Assembly (NCBI RefSeq): GCF_000723885.1
Contig: NZ_CCDG010000030.1
Span: forward strand, 1 to 43,087
Reading direction: 5' to 3'
Length of the DNA: 43,087 nucleotides
Origin: Paenibacillus camerounensis
GTDB lineage: Bacteria; Bacillota; Bacilli; Paenibacillales; Paenibacillaceae
Position 1 is the stretch's first letter. The number at the start of each line of letters is the position of its first letter. Of this stretch, positions 26,143-34,966 are shown piece after piece. The position numbers and the translations under genes were made by a program. The notes under the pieces are model-generated. The model was given only the letters and a program-made list of their open reading frames with translations. It ran no database searches and was not told the DNA's origin.

Positions 26143-26153
26143 TCAGTACAGTC

Positions 26154-27128
26154 TTATTTCGGGTTGATTGCAGAACTTGCTGGACCAGCCGCACTGCTAT
26201 CCGATGCCTGCACTGTTGCCGTATAGCCTTCCGGCAGGTAGGTCACAGCAGAGGCGCTGGAGATGACCTGCGGGTACATGCTGTTCGGGTCAGGCTTGGT
26301 TACGCTGAAGTAGATTACAGCCGTGTTATCCTTGCCGAATTCAATCCGGTCGATGGCCAGGCCGTAGCCCGGATTCGGCAGGTTGTTAACGGTGACGGTA
26401 GCTTTGCTGATGCCGTCGGCCGCTTTTTCCAGCTTCACTTCTGAATCGTATTCGTAGGCTGGAACTTCAGCGCTGTCCTCGTCCGGAGTGATGACTTCCT
26501 TGGCGAACTTGGCTGCATCGTAGATCCATACTGCCGCTTCAGTGCGGGTTACCGCTTCGGTCGGACGGAATGCGCCGTTAGTGCCAAGGCTGACGATCCG
26601 GGTGTTAACGAGAATCTGCAGGCTGTTCATCTGCTCGTTAGACATTTTGTCGCCGTCAGAGACCATAGCATACATCATGGTTACCGGGAAATCCCCTTTG
26701 CTCTGCAGCGCCTGGGTCAGCAGATGGGCGAACTGGGCACGGGTGATCGATCCGTTAGGATCTACAGTCTTGTCCAGAGCCAGCCCGTTCTGCTTCGCTG
26801 CTACGAATGCGGATGCATACCATGCATTGTCTTTTACCTTGTCGAAATAGTCGCTTGCCTTCCCGGACTCCGTAGGGGACAGCTTCAGGCCGCTGACGAT
26901 AAACTGCACGCCCTGGGCAAAAGTTACTTTTGCTTTTGGTGCAAACAAATCACTGGTTACTCCGTTAACAATGCCTTCACTGTGCAGTGCGTTGATCTTT
27001 GCTTCGTTGGCATCACCCTTCATATCAGAAAAGGCAAACGCCGATGTTCCCATAGATACTGTTGCTGCCAGAATACCGCACGCTATTGTCAGTTTTTTAG
27101 CGCGGGCCTGGAATGATAATTTCTTCAT
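26154..27128 (-). CDS. Secreted protein with S-layer-homology domains
   Basis: A protein of about 324 residues with a signal peptide (KLTIACGILAATVSMGTSAFA). It has SLH-like units at about 34-80 (FSDMKGDANEAKINALHSEGIVNGV), 90-140 (YFDKVKDNAWYASAFVAAKQNGLAL...ITRAQFAHLLTQ) and 160-210 (NTRIVSLGTNGAFRPTEAVTRTEAAVWI). SLH domains anchor proteins to pyruvylated wall polymers. The C-terminus (about 240-310, LEKAADGISKATVTVNNLPNPGYG) resembles the PrcB C-terminal domain. The ATG at 27128 is preferred because GAGGTG precedes it by 7 bases; GTG at 27137 would overlap the site. Confidence 0.85.
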   Translation of the reverse strand: MKKLSFQARAKKLTIACGILAATVSMGTSAFAFSDMKGDANEAKINALHSEGIVNGVTSDLFAPKAKVTFAQGVQFIVSGLKLSPTESGKASDYFDKVKDNAWYASAFVAAKQNGLALDKTVDPNGSITRAQFAHLLTQALQSKGDFPVTMMYAMVSDGDKMSNEQMNSLQILVNTRIVSLGTNGAFRPTEAVTRTEAAVWIYDAAKFAKEVITPDEDSAEVPAYEYDSEVKLEKAADGISKATVTVNNLPNPGYGLAIDRIEFGKDNTAVIYFSVTKPDPNSMYPQVISSASAVTYLPEGYTATVQASDSSAAGPASSAINPK

Positions 27129-27603
27129 GTGCCTCACCTCTTATACTCATAGATGGGGGAAAGCGGCAAAAGGTTGCAGACTCGTGCAAAATAAATGAAA
27201 TTTGAATGGTTAACCTCACAGCTGCGGCTCTGCGCCATCCCCAAAATCTCCGTCCCCGTTATATGAACCGGCTCGTCTGAGGACAGGAACCACACCGGAA
27301 ACGAAGCCTTCTCCGGCTTGCCGGGAGTCTGCTCCACGGATGGCTGCCTCCGGGAATTCAACCGTAAGCTTCACTTTCTACAGACATTGTGCTAATAGGT
27401 ATTATCGCCAAAATTTCGTATCATTAGCATAAGATCATGCTGCCGCCGTGTTCCTTCAGTTTTTAATTGCTTCATGACAATAGCCCTCCGGGATGAACCA
27501 ACCGCAGCAGGGCTCAAGGATTGATCCAAGCTGCAGTTTCGCAGTACACTTAAGGGATGAGAACGTTATTATCACTTTAAAAACTCAGGACTGGAGACAA
27601 TAG
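27129..27603. other. Gap between SLH and ribosomal-protection genes
   Basis: 475 bp without a supported gene. The SLH side (to about 27370) is GC-rich with several short complementary arms and could be a structured leader on the minus strand. The right part is AT-richer and leads to the ribosomal-protection gene. An AGCCCT...AGGGCT pair at about 27483-27516 might be a weak attenuator stem for that gene, but this is uncertain. Confidence 0.35.
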
Positions 27604-29583
27604 ATGGATCAGCAGCAACGCGTACAGCGGATGAATGTCGGGATTTTTGCCCATGTCGATGCCGGGAAGACGACGACTACGGAGCATATTTTATATGAAA
27701 GCGGGCGTATCCGGGCGCTGGGCAGTGTGGACAGCGGAACAGCTGTGACCGATTCGATGGAGGTGGAGCGGCAGCGGGGCATATCGGTGCGGGCGGCGCT
27801 GGCTTCTTTTAGCTGGCGGGGTGTGCAGGTTAACCTGGTCGATACGCCGGGCCATGTCGATTTCCTGTCGGAGGTAGAGCGGAGCCTGCGGGTGATGGAC
27901 TGTGCAGTGCTGATCCTGTCGGCGGTTGAAGGCGTACAGGCCCAGAGCGAGATGATCTGGAATGCGCTGCGCAAGCTGGGGATTCCTACGCTGATTTTTG
28001 TTAATAAAATGGACCGGACCGGCGCGGACCCGGAAGCCGTACTGGCACAGGCGCGGACCTATCTGTCGGGTGACATCATTCCGGTGCAGCGGCCGCTTGG
28101 CAGGGAGCAGGAATACAGCGGAGCGGCGGATTTGTGGTCTGGTGAGTCGGACGCGGCTGCGCGGACAGAGCTGCTGGAGACGCTGGCGGAACGGGATGAG
28201 TCACTGCTTGAACTGTATATGGCGGGCGGGGAGCCGAATCTTCTGTATTGGAAAAAATACATGCAAACCGCCGCTGCCGCCGGGCGTCTGTTCCCGCTCG
28301 TGTACGGAGTTGCAGCTAAGGGTATCGGCATTACGGAGCTGCTGGATGCGATGACAGATTATTTCCCCCGGGCGGGCGGATCTGCGGAGCAGCCGGTGTC
28401 CGGCATCGTCTACAATATCCAGCGGGACAAAAGTATGGGCCGGATGGCCTTCGTCCGCCTCTATGAGGGCACGATCCGCAACCGTGATACGGTAACGAAC
28501 CACTCCCAGGCGACAGAGGCTAAGGTGACGCAGATCCGCAAGGTGGAAGGCGGCCGTACCGAGGATATCGGTGCGCTTGAAGCCGGCGACATCGCGGTAG
28601 TCTACGGCTTGTCCGGCGTGCGGATCGGCGATGTGCTGGGCCGGCCGGATGCGGTCCCGCAGGAGGCGAAGCTGGCTGTGCCGCTGTTGACCGTGCGGGT
28701 ATTCTGGGATGCAGACATGGACGACCATAAGGTAATCAGCGCGCTGCAGGAGCTGGCGGATGAAGATCCGCAGCTTGGCGCGGAGTGGCTGCCGGAGGAA
28801 CGCGAGCTGCATATTAAGGTGATGGGGCCGATCCAGCTGGAGGTGCTGGACAGCGTGCTGGAGAGCCGTTACGGCCTGAAGGTCACCTTCGGCCAGCCGT
28901 CGGTGATCTACAAGGAGACGCCGCGCACTGCGGGCGAAGGTTATGTTGCTTACCTGATGCCGAAGCCGTGCTGGGCAATTCTGCGGTTTAAGATTGAGCC
29001 GGGGCCGCCGGGCAGCGGTCTTGTGTATGAATCGGTTGTGCGCAGCTCCGATCTGCTCCCGCAGTATCAGAACGAGACGGCACGCCGCGTGCCGGAGGCG
29101 CTGCAGCAGGGACTCTACGGCTGGGAGGTTACCGACCTGAAGGTAACGCTGGTGGAGGGGAACCATCATGTGTGGCATACCCATCCGCTGGATTTTGCTG
29201 TGGCTACGCCGATGGGCCTCATGGACGGGCTGAACCGGACAGGCATCCGGCTGCTGGAGCCAATCCTGGCGGTGCGCATCGTCGTGCCGGAGGAGAACGC
29301 GGGCCGGGTGATGAACGACCTCGTGCAGATGCGCGGCAGCTTCGAGCCGCCGGTGCTGCAGGGCGAGCGGATGATCATCGAGGGCCGGCTGCCGCTGGCC
29401 ACGTCACTGGATTATCCGGTGACGCTCAGCTCCTACACGAAGGGGCGCAGCACCTTCGCATCCGCTTTTGCCGGCTACGAGCCGTGCCCGCCGGACGTCA
29501 CCGCCCGGCGCACACGCCGGGGTGTGAACCCGCTGGACCAGGCGAAGTATATTTTGAGTGTGCGGAAGGCGCTGCAGGGCTGA
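27604..29583 (+). CDS. Tet(M)/Tet(W)-like ribosomal-protection translation GTPase
   Basis: A 659-residue EF-G-like GTPase: G1 NVGIFAHVDAGKTTTTEHIL, switch I RGISVRAA, G3 DTPGHVDF, G4 NKMDR. Later EF-G domains II-V include GPIQLEVLDSVLESRYGLKVTF, the C-terminal DLKVTLVEGNHHVWHTHPLDF and the MRGSFEPPVLQGE end region. Tet(M)-type proteins release tetracycline from ribosomes. Chromosomal relatives in Paenibacillus-like genomes often have unproven resistance activity. The length is close to the 639-residue Tet(M). No adjacent mobile element is seen, so it may be a resident gene. The ATG is preceded by GGAGA. Confidence 0.85.
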   Translation: MDQQQRVQRMNVGIFAHVDAGKTTTTEHILYESGRIRALGSVDSGTAVTDSMEVERQRGISVRAALASFSWRGVQVNLVDTPGHVDFLSEVERSLRVMDCAVLILSAVEGVQAQSEMIWNALRKLGIPTLIFVNKMDRTGADPEAVLAQARTYLSGDIIPVQRPLGREQEYSGAADLWSGESDAAARTELLETLAERDESLLELYMAGGEPNLLYWKKYMQTAAAAGRLFPLVYGVAAKGIGITELLDAMTDYFPRAGGSAEQPVSGIVYNIQRDKSMGRMAFVRLYEGTIRNRDTVTNHSQATEAKVTQIRKVEGGRTEDIGALEAGDIAVVYGLSGVRIGDVLGRPDAVPQEAKLAVPLLTVRVFWDADMDDHKVISALQELADEDPQLGAEWLPEERELHIKVMGPIQLEVLDSVLESRYGLKVTFGQPSVIYKETPRTAGEGYVAYLMPKPCWAILRFKIEPGPPGSGLVYESVVRSSDLLPQYQNETARRVPEALQQGLYGWEVTDLKVTLVEGNHHVWHTHPLDFAVATPMGLMDGLNRTGIRLLEPILAVRIVVPEENAGRVMNDLVQMRGSFEPPVLQGERMIIEGRLPLATSLDYPVTLSSYTKGRSTFASAFAGYEPCPPDVTARRTRRGVNPLDQAKYILSVRKALQG

Positions 29584-29730
29584 TTAAAGTTTGCTTGATG
29601 GCAGGCTAGTGCAGCGGACTGATTGGGTTGTATGGCGGTGAAGCTGACTGGCGGGTATGCCGCACAGGCGGTTGGCAGTCCTGGGGGGCAAAAAAGGCTG
29701 ATGAAGCAGGCTGTGATGTAAAGCAGATGC

Positions 29731-29948
29731 GTAGAAGGTAGCTTATAAAGCTGGCGTGTAAAGGTAGCATGTAAAGGTAGCATGTAAAGGTAGCGTATAA
29801 AGCTAGTGTTTAAAGGTAGAGTGTAAAACTGGTGTGCAAAGGTTTTGTGCAAATTAGGTATGTAAGGACCGTCGATTAAAGCTGGAGTGTAAAACTGGAG
29901 TGTAAAACTGGAGTGTAAAACTGGAGTGTAAAACTGGTGTGCAAGGCT
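29731..29948. repeat. Degenerate 13-bp tandem repeat
   Basis: The period is 13 bp. The left part is based on ATGTAAAGGTAGC and the right part on GTGTAAAACTGGA, including four near-identical consecutive units at about 29888-29940. The middle is degenerate and irregularly spaced. It is not coding. Confidence 0.8.
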
Positions 29949-30004
29949 GACCCTAAAACTGGCTAACCAGAGCTATGAATCCAGTCTGACGCCTCCGGCT
30001 GCCG

Positions 30005-30190
30005 GATAAGTGTAATCTGTGCAGCTAAAACCCCGGAGAGTAGCTTATTTCTGGAGTTAACTGCACTTTGTGCAACTAAAACCAGCCCAAAGCCGGATTT
30101 TGCCCGAATATCGGTAGTTTAATTGTACGGAATGCAGCTATTCCGAAAATCAGCTCCAATATCCCAACTATAGCTGTACAGAGTGCAGTT
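30005..30190. repeat. Second cluster of TGCAC/GTGCA palindromes
   Basis: At least four copies of the element also seen at 185-379 are present: near 30010 (TAATCTGTGCAGCTA), 30059 (TAACTGCACTTTGTGCAACTA), 30120 (TAATTGTACGGAATGCAGCTA) and 30171 (TAGCTGTACAGAGTGCAGTTA). The spacing is 40-65 bp. Confidence 0.7.
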
Positions 30191-30408
30191 ATTCGTAATC
30201 CATAAAAGAAAAAGGGTAAAGTTCGCCTCTTTCAGGCACCCTATAAATTGAAGCGGGGAATAACACGGTGAGAAGCGGGACGTCAGCCTTCTATATATAT
30301 AGTAGAAAAAAATGGACGCAAGCACTCCAGGCGTTATTTTGACTGTGGTTACGTTGCTGAGGTGTCGACTGTATTCGCTAACATTCGTCAACGCATTGCC
30401 CGTTTACC

Positions 30409-30437
30409 TTGACACAGTTTACATGCCGTGACATAAT
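30409..30437 (+). promoter_or_regulatory. Sigma-A-type promoter of the ABC operon
   Basis: TTGACA at 30409-30414, a 17-bp spacer and CATAAT at 30432-30437. The first start codon of the operon is about 80 bases downstream. Confidence 0.75.
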
Positions 30438-30519
30438 GTTTCCAGACTAAATGACTATGATAAGTTGGACATCATCAGACAGAATGATTGTTCCGTTACT
30501 AAACGAGGGGGAAGTTATC

Positions 30520-31365
30520 ATGATGAAAAAGAAAGTATTGCCGGGTGTTCTGACCCTGCTGCTGGGTGCTGTTATCGCAGGCTGCGGAAATAACAATGAA
30601 GCCAACTCCGGAGCGCAAAACAATGCGGGAGCAGACGTGAAAACGATCGTTGCAGCAACGAGCGGAGTCAGCAATCCGTTCAGTTATGAGAAGGACGGCC
30701 AAATGACAGGTTACGATGTTGAAGTGATGAAGGCTGTTTTTGAAGGTCTTCCGGAATATAAATTGGATGTTCAGGCAATTGAATTCGAAGGTATTCTGAC
30801 TGGCCTGGATAACGGGCGTTTCCAGCTTGGTGCGAACAACTTCAGCTCTAACGCAGAAAGACGCAGCAAATACGATTTCTCCCTGCCGATCATCGAGAAT
30901 GCCAATGTATTCGTTGTGCGCAAGGATGACGAGACGCTGAAGTCCGTTGAAGATCTGAAAGGCTATAAGGCTGTAACTGAAGTAGGTAATTCCGGTGCAA
31001 CACTGCTTGAGAACTATAATGAAGAGCACGCGGATGCCAAAGCAGAAATTCTGTACACTGACGAGAACTTTGTGAAGCAGTTTGAAGGAATTGAAGCAGG
31101 TAAATACGATGTGCGCATTATTTCCCGCGTATCCGCTGAGAAGGCGATTAAAGAGCATGGCTTTACCAACCTGAAGGTCGTAGCCTTTTCCACCGAGAAT
31201 AGCGATCCGGGCTCTTATATCCTCTTCTCGAAATCCGCAGACAGTACACTGCTCGATGCAGTCAACAATAGAATCAAAGAAATGTATAACGACGGCTCGT
31301 TGCTGAAAATCAGCGAAGAACAGCTGGGCGGCGACTATCTGCCTAAAAAAGAGCTGATGGAGTAG
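30520..31365 (+). CDS. Amino-acid ABC transporter substrate-binding lipoprotein
   Basis: A protein of about 281 residues with lipobox AVIAGC. It has a type-3 extracellular solute-binding fold (TGYDVEVMKAVFEGL; FEGILTGLDNGRFQL; GNNFSS-like ANNFSSNAERR; LKGYKAVTEVGNSGA). It probably binds cystine or another polar amino acid, as in TcyA-like proteins. The start chosen is ATG 30520, nine bases after GAGGGG; the track frame begins upstream without a site. It opens an operon followed by a CapA-family gene, a permease and an ATPase. The substrate is uncertain. Confidence 0.85.
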   Translation: MMKKKVLPGVLTLLLGAVIAGCGNNNEANSGAQNNAGADVKTIVAATSGVSNPFSYEKDGQMTGYDVEVMKAVFEGLPEYKLDVQAIEFEGILTGLDNGRFQLGANNFSSNAERRSKYDFSLPIIENANVFVVRKDDETLKSVEDLKGYKAVTEVGNSGATLLENYNEEHADAKAEILYTDENFVKQFEGIEAGKYDVRIISRVSAEKAIKEHGFTNLKVVAFSTENSDPGSYILFSKSADSTLLDAVNNRIKEMYNDGSLLKISEEQLGGDYLPKKELME

Positions 31366-31383
31366 CAGCAGAAAGGGGATCGT

Positions 31384-32715
31384 ATGAAATTTCTAGTCTC
31401 GGGAGATGCGTTGTTTTCCAGCAGCAATTTATATAAGACGATGGACCCGGAGCTGCTTGCTCTTTTGCAGGGGGCTGACGAGGCCTTTACCAATGCAGAG
31501 TTTGTAACGCCAAGACGGAATACAGCTCCGGCTGCGGGCCGCGGTTATCAGACAAGCGTGCGCCCGAAGGCGCTGGATGAATTCAAGCATTTGAATATCC
31601 GTTATGTCAGCTTTGCGAATAATCACACGGGTGATTACGGTGTTGAAGGCATGGTGGATACCATTGAAGAAGCGGAAGCGCGCGGGCTATTCCCTCTGGG
31701 GGTTGGCATGAGTCTACACGAAGCCCGTAAGCCGGTCTTTATCGATACACCAGACGGACGGATTGCCATTATCACTATAGATGTGACGAGAAGTGAGGTT
31801 TTTGCAGCCTCTAATCCGGGTAACGGGGTTCCGGCCCGTCCGGGTGTTAACCCGCTCCGCTGGTCGCGTACGTATGTTGTGAACGATCAGGATTTTGCAG
31901 CATTAAAAGAAATCAGTGAACGGATCGGCATTGCTCCCAGCATGGAGGAAGGCAAGCGGATCGAGACCTATAAGAGCAAATCGGAGAATCACTATGAGTT
32001 CGGCTCCCTGTTTGAAGGCTATTTAACCTTTGAAAAGGGAGAGCATTCCCGCGTAAAAACGGCAGCGCATGAGCAGGATCAGCAGGAAATCTTCCGTACG
32101 ATTAAGGATGCGCGGGAACGCGCTGATTACGTATTCGTCAGTCTGCACACGCATGAAGGGGAGAATGAGAACTGGTACTCCGATTATCCGGCAGCGTTCA
32201 TTGAAACCTTCGCACGGGGTGCGGTGGACGCAGGGGCAAGCTGTGTCTTCGGGCATGGATGTCACTTCACCAGAGGCGTTGAGCTGTACAAGGGCCAGCC
32301 TATTTTCTATAACCTGGGCAGTCTGTTTATGGAGTTTGAGGCGGGGGAGTCGATTGTATCTCCAGAGATGTTCACCGCCTACGGATATGCGGAGAATGAA
32401 GCTCCGTCTACCCTGCACAAGAATAGAACCAAGGACAGTGAAGGGAACTGGCAGGGCTTTTACAGCGACCGCAAATTCTCGGAGAACTTCCTCGTTATGT
32501 TCGATCTGAGCGTGGAAGGCAACCGGTTTGATTACCACCTGATTCCGATTGATCTTAGACTGACCCATCCGACGGTGACCAAGCGCGGTCTGCCGGTACT
32601 TGCTTCCGAAGAAGCGGCAACCTCACTGGTTGAACGGCTAAATGCGGTAAGTAAAGAACGGTATCATACGGAAATTACTTATGAGGGCCAGCGTCTGACC
32701 GTCAAAAAATGTTAG
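31384..32715 (+). CDS. CapA-family (PGA capsule synthesis-type) metallophosphatase-like protein
   Basis: A 443-residue cytoplasmic protein without signal peptide or membrane helix. Family motifs include the N-terminal VSGDAL, YVSFANNHTGDYGVEGM, VSLHTHEGENENWYSDYP and GHGCHFTRGVELYKGQPIFYNLGS. The usual GHxPH is changed to GHGCH. CapA relatives are involved in poly-gamma-glutamate capsule formation, and the fold is a calcineurin-like phosphoesterase. It lies 18 bases after the solute-binding gene and 43 before the permease, so it is inside the ABC operon. This suggests it processes the imported compound or a related peptide. The true substrate is unknown. Confidence 0.75.
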   Translation: MKFLVSGDALFSSSNLYKTMDPELLALLQGADEAFTNAEFVTPRRNTAPAAGRGYQTSVRPKALDEFKHLNIRYVSFANNHTGDYGVEGMVDTIEEAEARGLFPLGVGMSLHEARKPVFIDTPDGRIAIITIDVTRSEVFAASNPGNGVPARPGVNPLRWSRTYVVNDQDFAALKEISERIGIAPSMEEGKRIETYKSKSENHYEFGSLFEGYLTFEKGEHSRVKTAAHEQDQQEIFRTIKDARERADYVFVSLHTHEGENENWYSDYPAAFIETFARGAVDAGASCVFGHGCHFTRGVELYKGQPIFYNLGSLFMEFEAGESIVSPEMFTAYGYAENEAPSTLHKNRTKDSEGNWQGFYSDRKFSENFLVMFDLSVEGNRFDYHLIPIDLRLTHPTVTKRGLPVLASEEAATSLVERLNAVSKERYHTEITYEGQRLTVKKC

Positions 32716-32758
32716 GAACGGCGTCATGTTAATTCATCGTGGAAGGAAGTAAATCTGC

Positions 32759-33514
32759 ATGGGAGAGATTTTTGATATAAACGCGGTGTTCACATCCATA
32801 CCTCGTCTGTTAGAGGTCCTTCCTGTGAGTCTGCAAATCACTGTCATATCAATGATAGTCGGCCTTGTGTTTGCGTTGCTGTTTGCGGTTATCCGGATGA
32901 AAAAAATCCCTGTGCTAAGCCAGCTGGTTACTGTCTTTATCTCCTTTATCCGGGGAACACCCATCATTGTACAGCTGTACCTCACATATAACGGGATACC
33001 GCTGCTGCTGAAATTCATTAACCAGGAATACGGGACAGATTACAATATCAATGCCGTGCCGGCTATGCTGTTTGTTCTGGTTACCTTCGCATTCAATGAA
33101 GCGGCTTACAATTCGGAGACCATCCGCGCTGCGCTGCAATCGGTGAATAAAGGACAGATCGAGGCGGCAGAATCCCTGGGGATGACCTATCTTCAGGTGC
33201 TGAAAAGAGTCATTATGCCCCAGGCGCTTGTTGTGGCTATTCCGCCGCTCGGTAATGCCTTAATCGGACTGCTGAAGGGGACTTCCCTGGCCTTTGTTGC
33301 CGGTGTGATTGAAATGACTGCTAAGGGGAAAATTATCTCAGGCAGCAACTTCCGCTTCTTCGAGGTCTATCTCGCACTCGCCATTATTTATTGGGTCATG
33401 ACCATCATCATTGAACAGCTGCTCAGATATATGGAGAGAAGATTCTCTATTCCGGACTCCGCACAAGCTGTGAACCGCGGCGGCTGGTTTTCCTGGGGAA
33501 GGAGAGGAATCTGA
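32759..33514 (+). CDS. Amino-acid ABC transporter permease
   Basis: A 251-residue permease with five hydrophobic segments: VSLQITVISMIVGLVFALLFAVI, LVTVFISFIRGTPIIVQLYLTY, AMLFVLVTFAFNEAAYNSE and two later. The EAA-like loop EAAESLGMTYLQVLKRVIMPQALVVAIPPLGNALIGLLKGTSL binds the ATPase. It is of the His/Glu/Gln/Arg-transporter class, as in TcyB. Its stop overlaps the ATPase start (TGATG). Confidence 0.9.
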   Translation: MGEIFDINAVFTSIPRLLEVLPVSLQITVISMIVGLVFALLFAVIRMKKIPVLSQLVTVFISFIRGTPIIVQLYLTYNGIPLLLKFINQEYGTDYNINAVPAMLFVLVTFAFNEAAYNSETIRAALQSVNKGQIEAAESLGMTYLQVLKRVIMPQALVVAIPPLGNALIGLLKGTSLAFVAGVIEMTAKGKIISGSNFRFFEVYLALAIIYWVMTIIIEQLLRYMERRFSIPDSAQAVNRGGWFSWGRRGI

Positions 33515-34266
33515 TGATCAAGGTAAGTAACTTATCCAAGTCCTTTCACGGCAATCTGATTCTGGACGATCTGTCGGTTGAGATTGAAAAAGGCGATGTC
33601 GTTGCCCTGATCGGTTCCTCCGGTGCGGGTAAATCGACCTTCCTGCGTGCCTTGAACTGTCTGGAGCAGGCGGATAAGGGTGTGCTGGATCTGGAAGGCT
33701 TCAAGGTCGATTTCAGCACCATTACGAACAAGCAGCGGCTGGAGCTGCGGAAGCAGACGGCCATGGTCTTCCAGCATTTCAATCTGTTCCAGCACCGGAC
33801 AGCACTGGATAATGTCAAGGAAGGCCTGAAGATTGTCAAAAAAATGAATGACCGCGAAGCCGCACAAATCGCCCTGGAGCAATTAGAGCAAGTGGGGCTG
33901 TCGGACCGCGCTCATTATTACCCGAAGCATCTGTCCGGCGGCCAGCAGCAGCGTGTGGGCATTGCCCGTGCACTGGCGATGAAGCCGAAGCTGCTGCTCC
34001 TGGACGAGCCAACCTCAGCGCTTGATCCTGAGCTCGTTGGCGAGGTGCTTCAGACCATCAAAAAGACCGCAGCCACCGGCCAGACGATGATTCTCGTTTC
34101 GCATGAAATGAGCTTCGTATATGAAGTGGCGAGTAAGGTACTCTTTTTGGACAAAGGTAAGATAGTGGAGGAAGGCACTCCGGATCAGGTGTTCAATCAT
34201 CCCACATCCGAGCGGGCCAAGGAATTCCTGCACAACTACTTCCGCAATAAAACCGGCAATCAGTAA
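33514..34266 (+). CDS. Amino-acid ABC transporter ATP-binding protein
   Basis: A 250-residue ATPase. Walker A is GSSGAGKST (34-42). The Q-loop lies in [12 protein letters not shown]. The signature is [14 protein letters not shown] (from about 140). Walker B is [14 protein letters not shown] (from about 160). The H-loop is VSHEMSF. It overlaps the permease by one base (TGATG) and is followed by a strong terminator. It powers import with the solute-binding protein and permease upstream. Confidence 0.94.
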   Translation: MIKVSNLSKSFHGNLILDDLSVEIEKGDVVALIGSSGAGKSTFLRALNCLEQADKGVLDLEGFKVDFSTITNKQRLELRKQTAMVFQHFNLFQHRTALDNVKEGLKIVKKMNDREAAQIALEQLEQVGLSDRAHYYPKHLSGGQQQRVGIARALAMKPKLLLLDEPTSALDPELVGEVLQTIKKTAATGQTMILVSHEMSFVYEVASKVLFLDKGKIVEEGTPDQVFNHPTSERAKEFLHNYFRNKTGNQ

Positions 34267-34287
34267 GATTAGCCTAAATAGCAGAAG

Positions 34288-34328
34288 CCCCGGAGAACGC
34301 GCGAGTCGGCGTGTCTCCGGGGTTTTTT
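34288..34328 (+). terminator. Terminator of the ABC operon
   Basis: CCCCGGAGA at 34288-34296 pairs with TCTCCGGGG at 34314-34322, followed by six T residues. Confidence 0.9.
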
Positions 34329-34543
34329 ATTGTAAAGGAAAAGATACGAATAATAATTAAACTGGTAAATATTATAAATGTAGGTTTAGTCTGCTGAAGA
34401 AGCATGTACGAATTGATACTTTTGTGTTTGCAGAAATGTAATTAGGATTATAAAGTAGGAAGGGACATATCCATTTTTGTTGGCCGGAATTTTCTTGAGT
34501 CGCGCTGAATTTAGTAAATCCTTTAGAGATGAGGAGATTGCAC

Positions 34544-34864
34544 ATGATTATACTTGGAACCATCGTTGCGATTGTAACCGCTATCATTATATCTTCCTTC
34601 CTTGGTCCATACGGGCTGTTCACGATGTTTGCCGTAGGTTTTGGTTTTCTGTTCAGCATTCATGCACGCCTGAGGGAGGTGCAGAGCGACCTTAAGCAGA
34701 TTAAGCAGCACCTGGGGATTGTGGAGGCAAAAGAAGCAGTAGTGAGTAATGAAGAGATTGAGGCGGAGCTGGAGCGGGAGATGGCGGTGCGAATGGGAAG
34801 CTCCCATGGATTTCCCGGATCATTCGCACCTCAGATTTTGTCGAAATCGAATGATAATGATTGA
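34544..34864 (+). CDS. Small membrane protein whose C-terminus is encoded by a CRISPR leader
   Basis: A 106-residue protein with two hydrophobic segments at the N-terminus (about 1-38, MIILGTIVAIVTAIIISSFL and LFTMFAVGFGFLFSIHARL) and an acidic coiled segment (about 40-80). I prefer the ATG at 34544, seven bases after GAGGAG; the track start at 34529 overlaps that site. From about residue 82 the coding sequence (34788-34847) is the same DNA as the leader of the second CRISPR array (51 of 60 bases identical). The tail and stop codon therefore probably derive from leader DNA. The function is unknown. Confidence 0.65.
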   Translation: MIILGTIVAIVTAIIISSFLGPYGLFTMFAVGFGFLFSIHARLREVQSDLKQIKQHLGIVEAKEAVVSNEEIEAELEREMAVRMGSSHGFPGSFAPQILSKSNDND

Positions 34865-34966
34865 TAGTTAAAAAAGTCAATAATGTATCAATATTTGTGT
34901 GATATGATTTTAAAAGGAAAGCAGTTAATTAATGCTTATGAAGCATTGATTGTAAGGCTTTTCGCT
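34786..34966 (+). promoter_or_regulatory. CRISPR leader 1 (overlapping the end of the small membrane gene)
   Basis: It starts with a perfect 10-bp inverted repeat (GGTGCGAATG at 34786 and CATTCGCACC at 34821), then becomes AT-rich and ends CTTTTCGCT directly before the first repeat. The first 60 bases match leader 2 at 38921 in 51 positions. My recollection is that type I-C leaders often begin with such a GTGCGAA/TTCGCAC hairpin after cas2; no cas2 is present here. Confidence 0.6.

Larger units (their letters stand above)
29584..30519. other. Gene-free repeat region before the ABC operon
   Basis: About 935 bp with no supported gene. It contains a 13-bp tandem array (29731-29948), a set of TGCAC/GTGCA palindromes (30005-30190) and the operon promoter (30409-30437). 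Open frames here run through repeats. Confidence 0.7.

Noticed and set aside
28201..29184. 327-codon open frame on minus strand
   Set aside because: It is antisense to the Tet-like GTPase, without a ribosome-binding site or motifs.
29475..29852. 125-codon frame rich in LYxLPL repeats
   Set aside because: It arises from the 13-bp tandem array and the antisense of the GTPase end.
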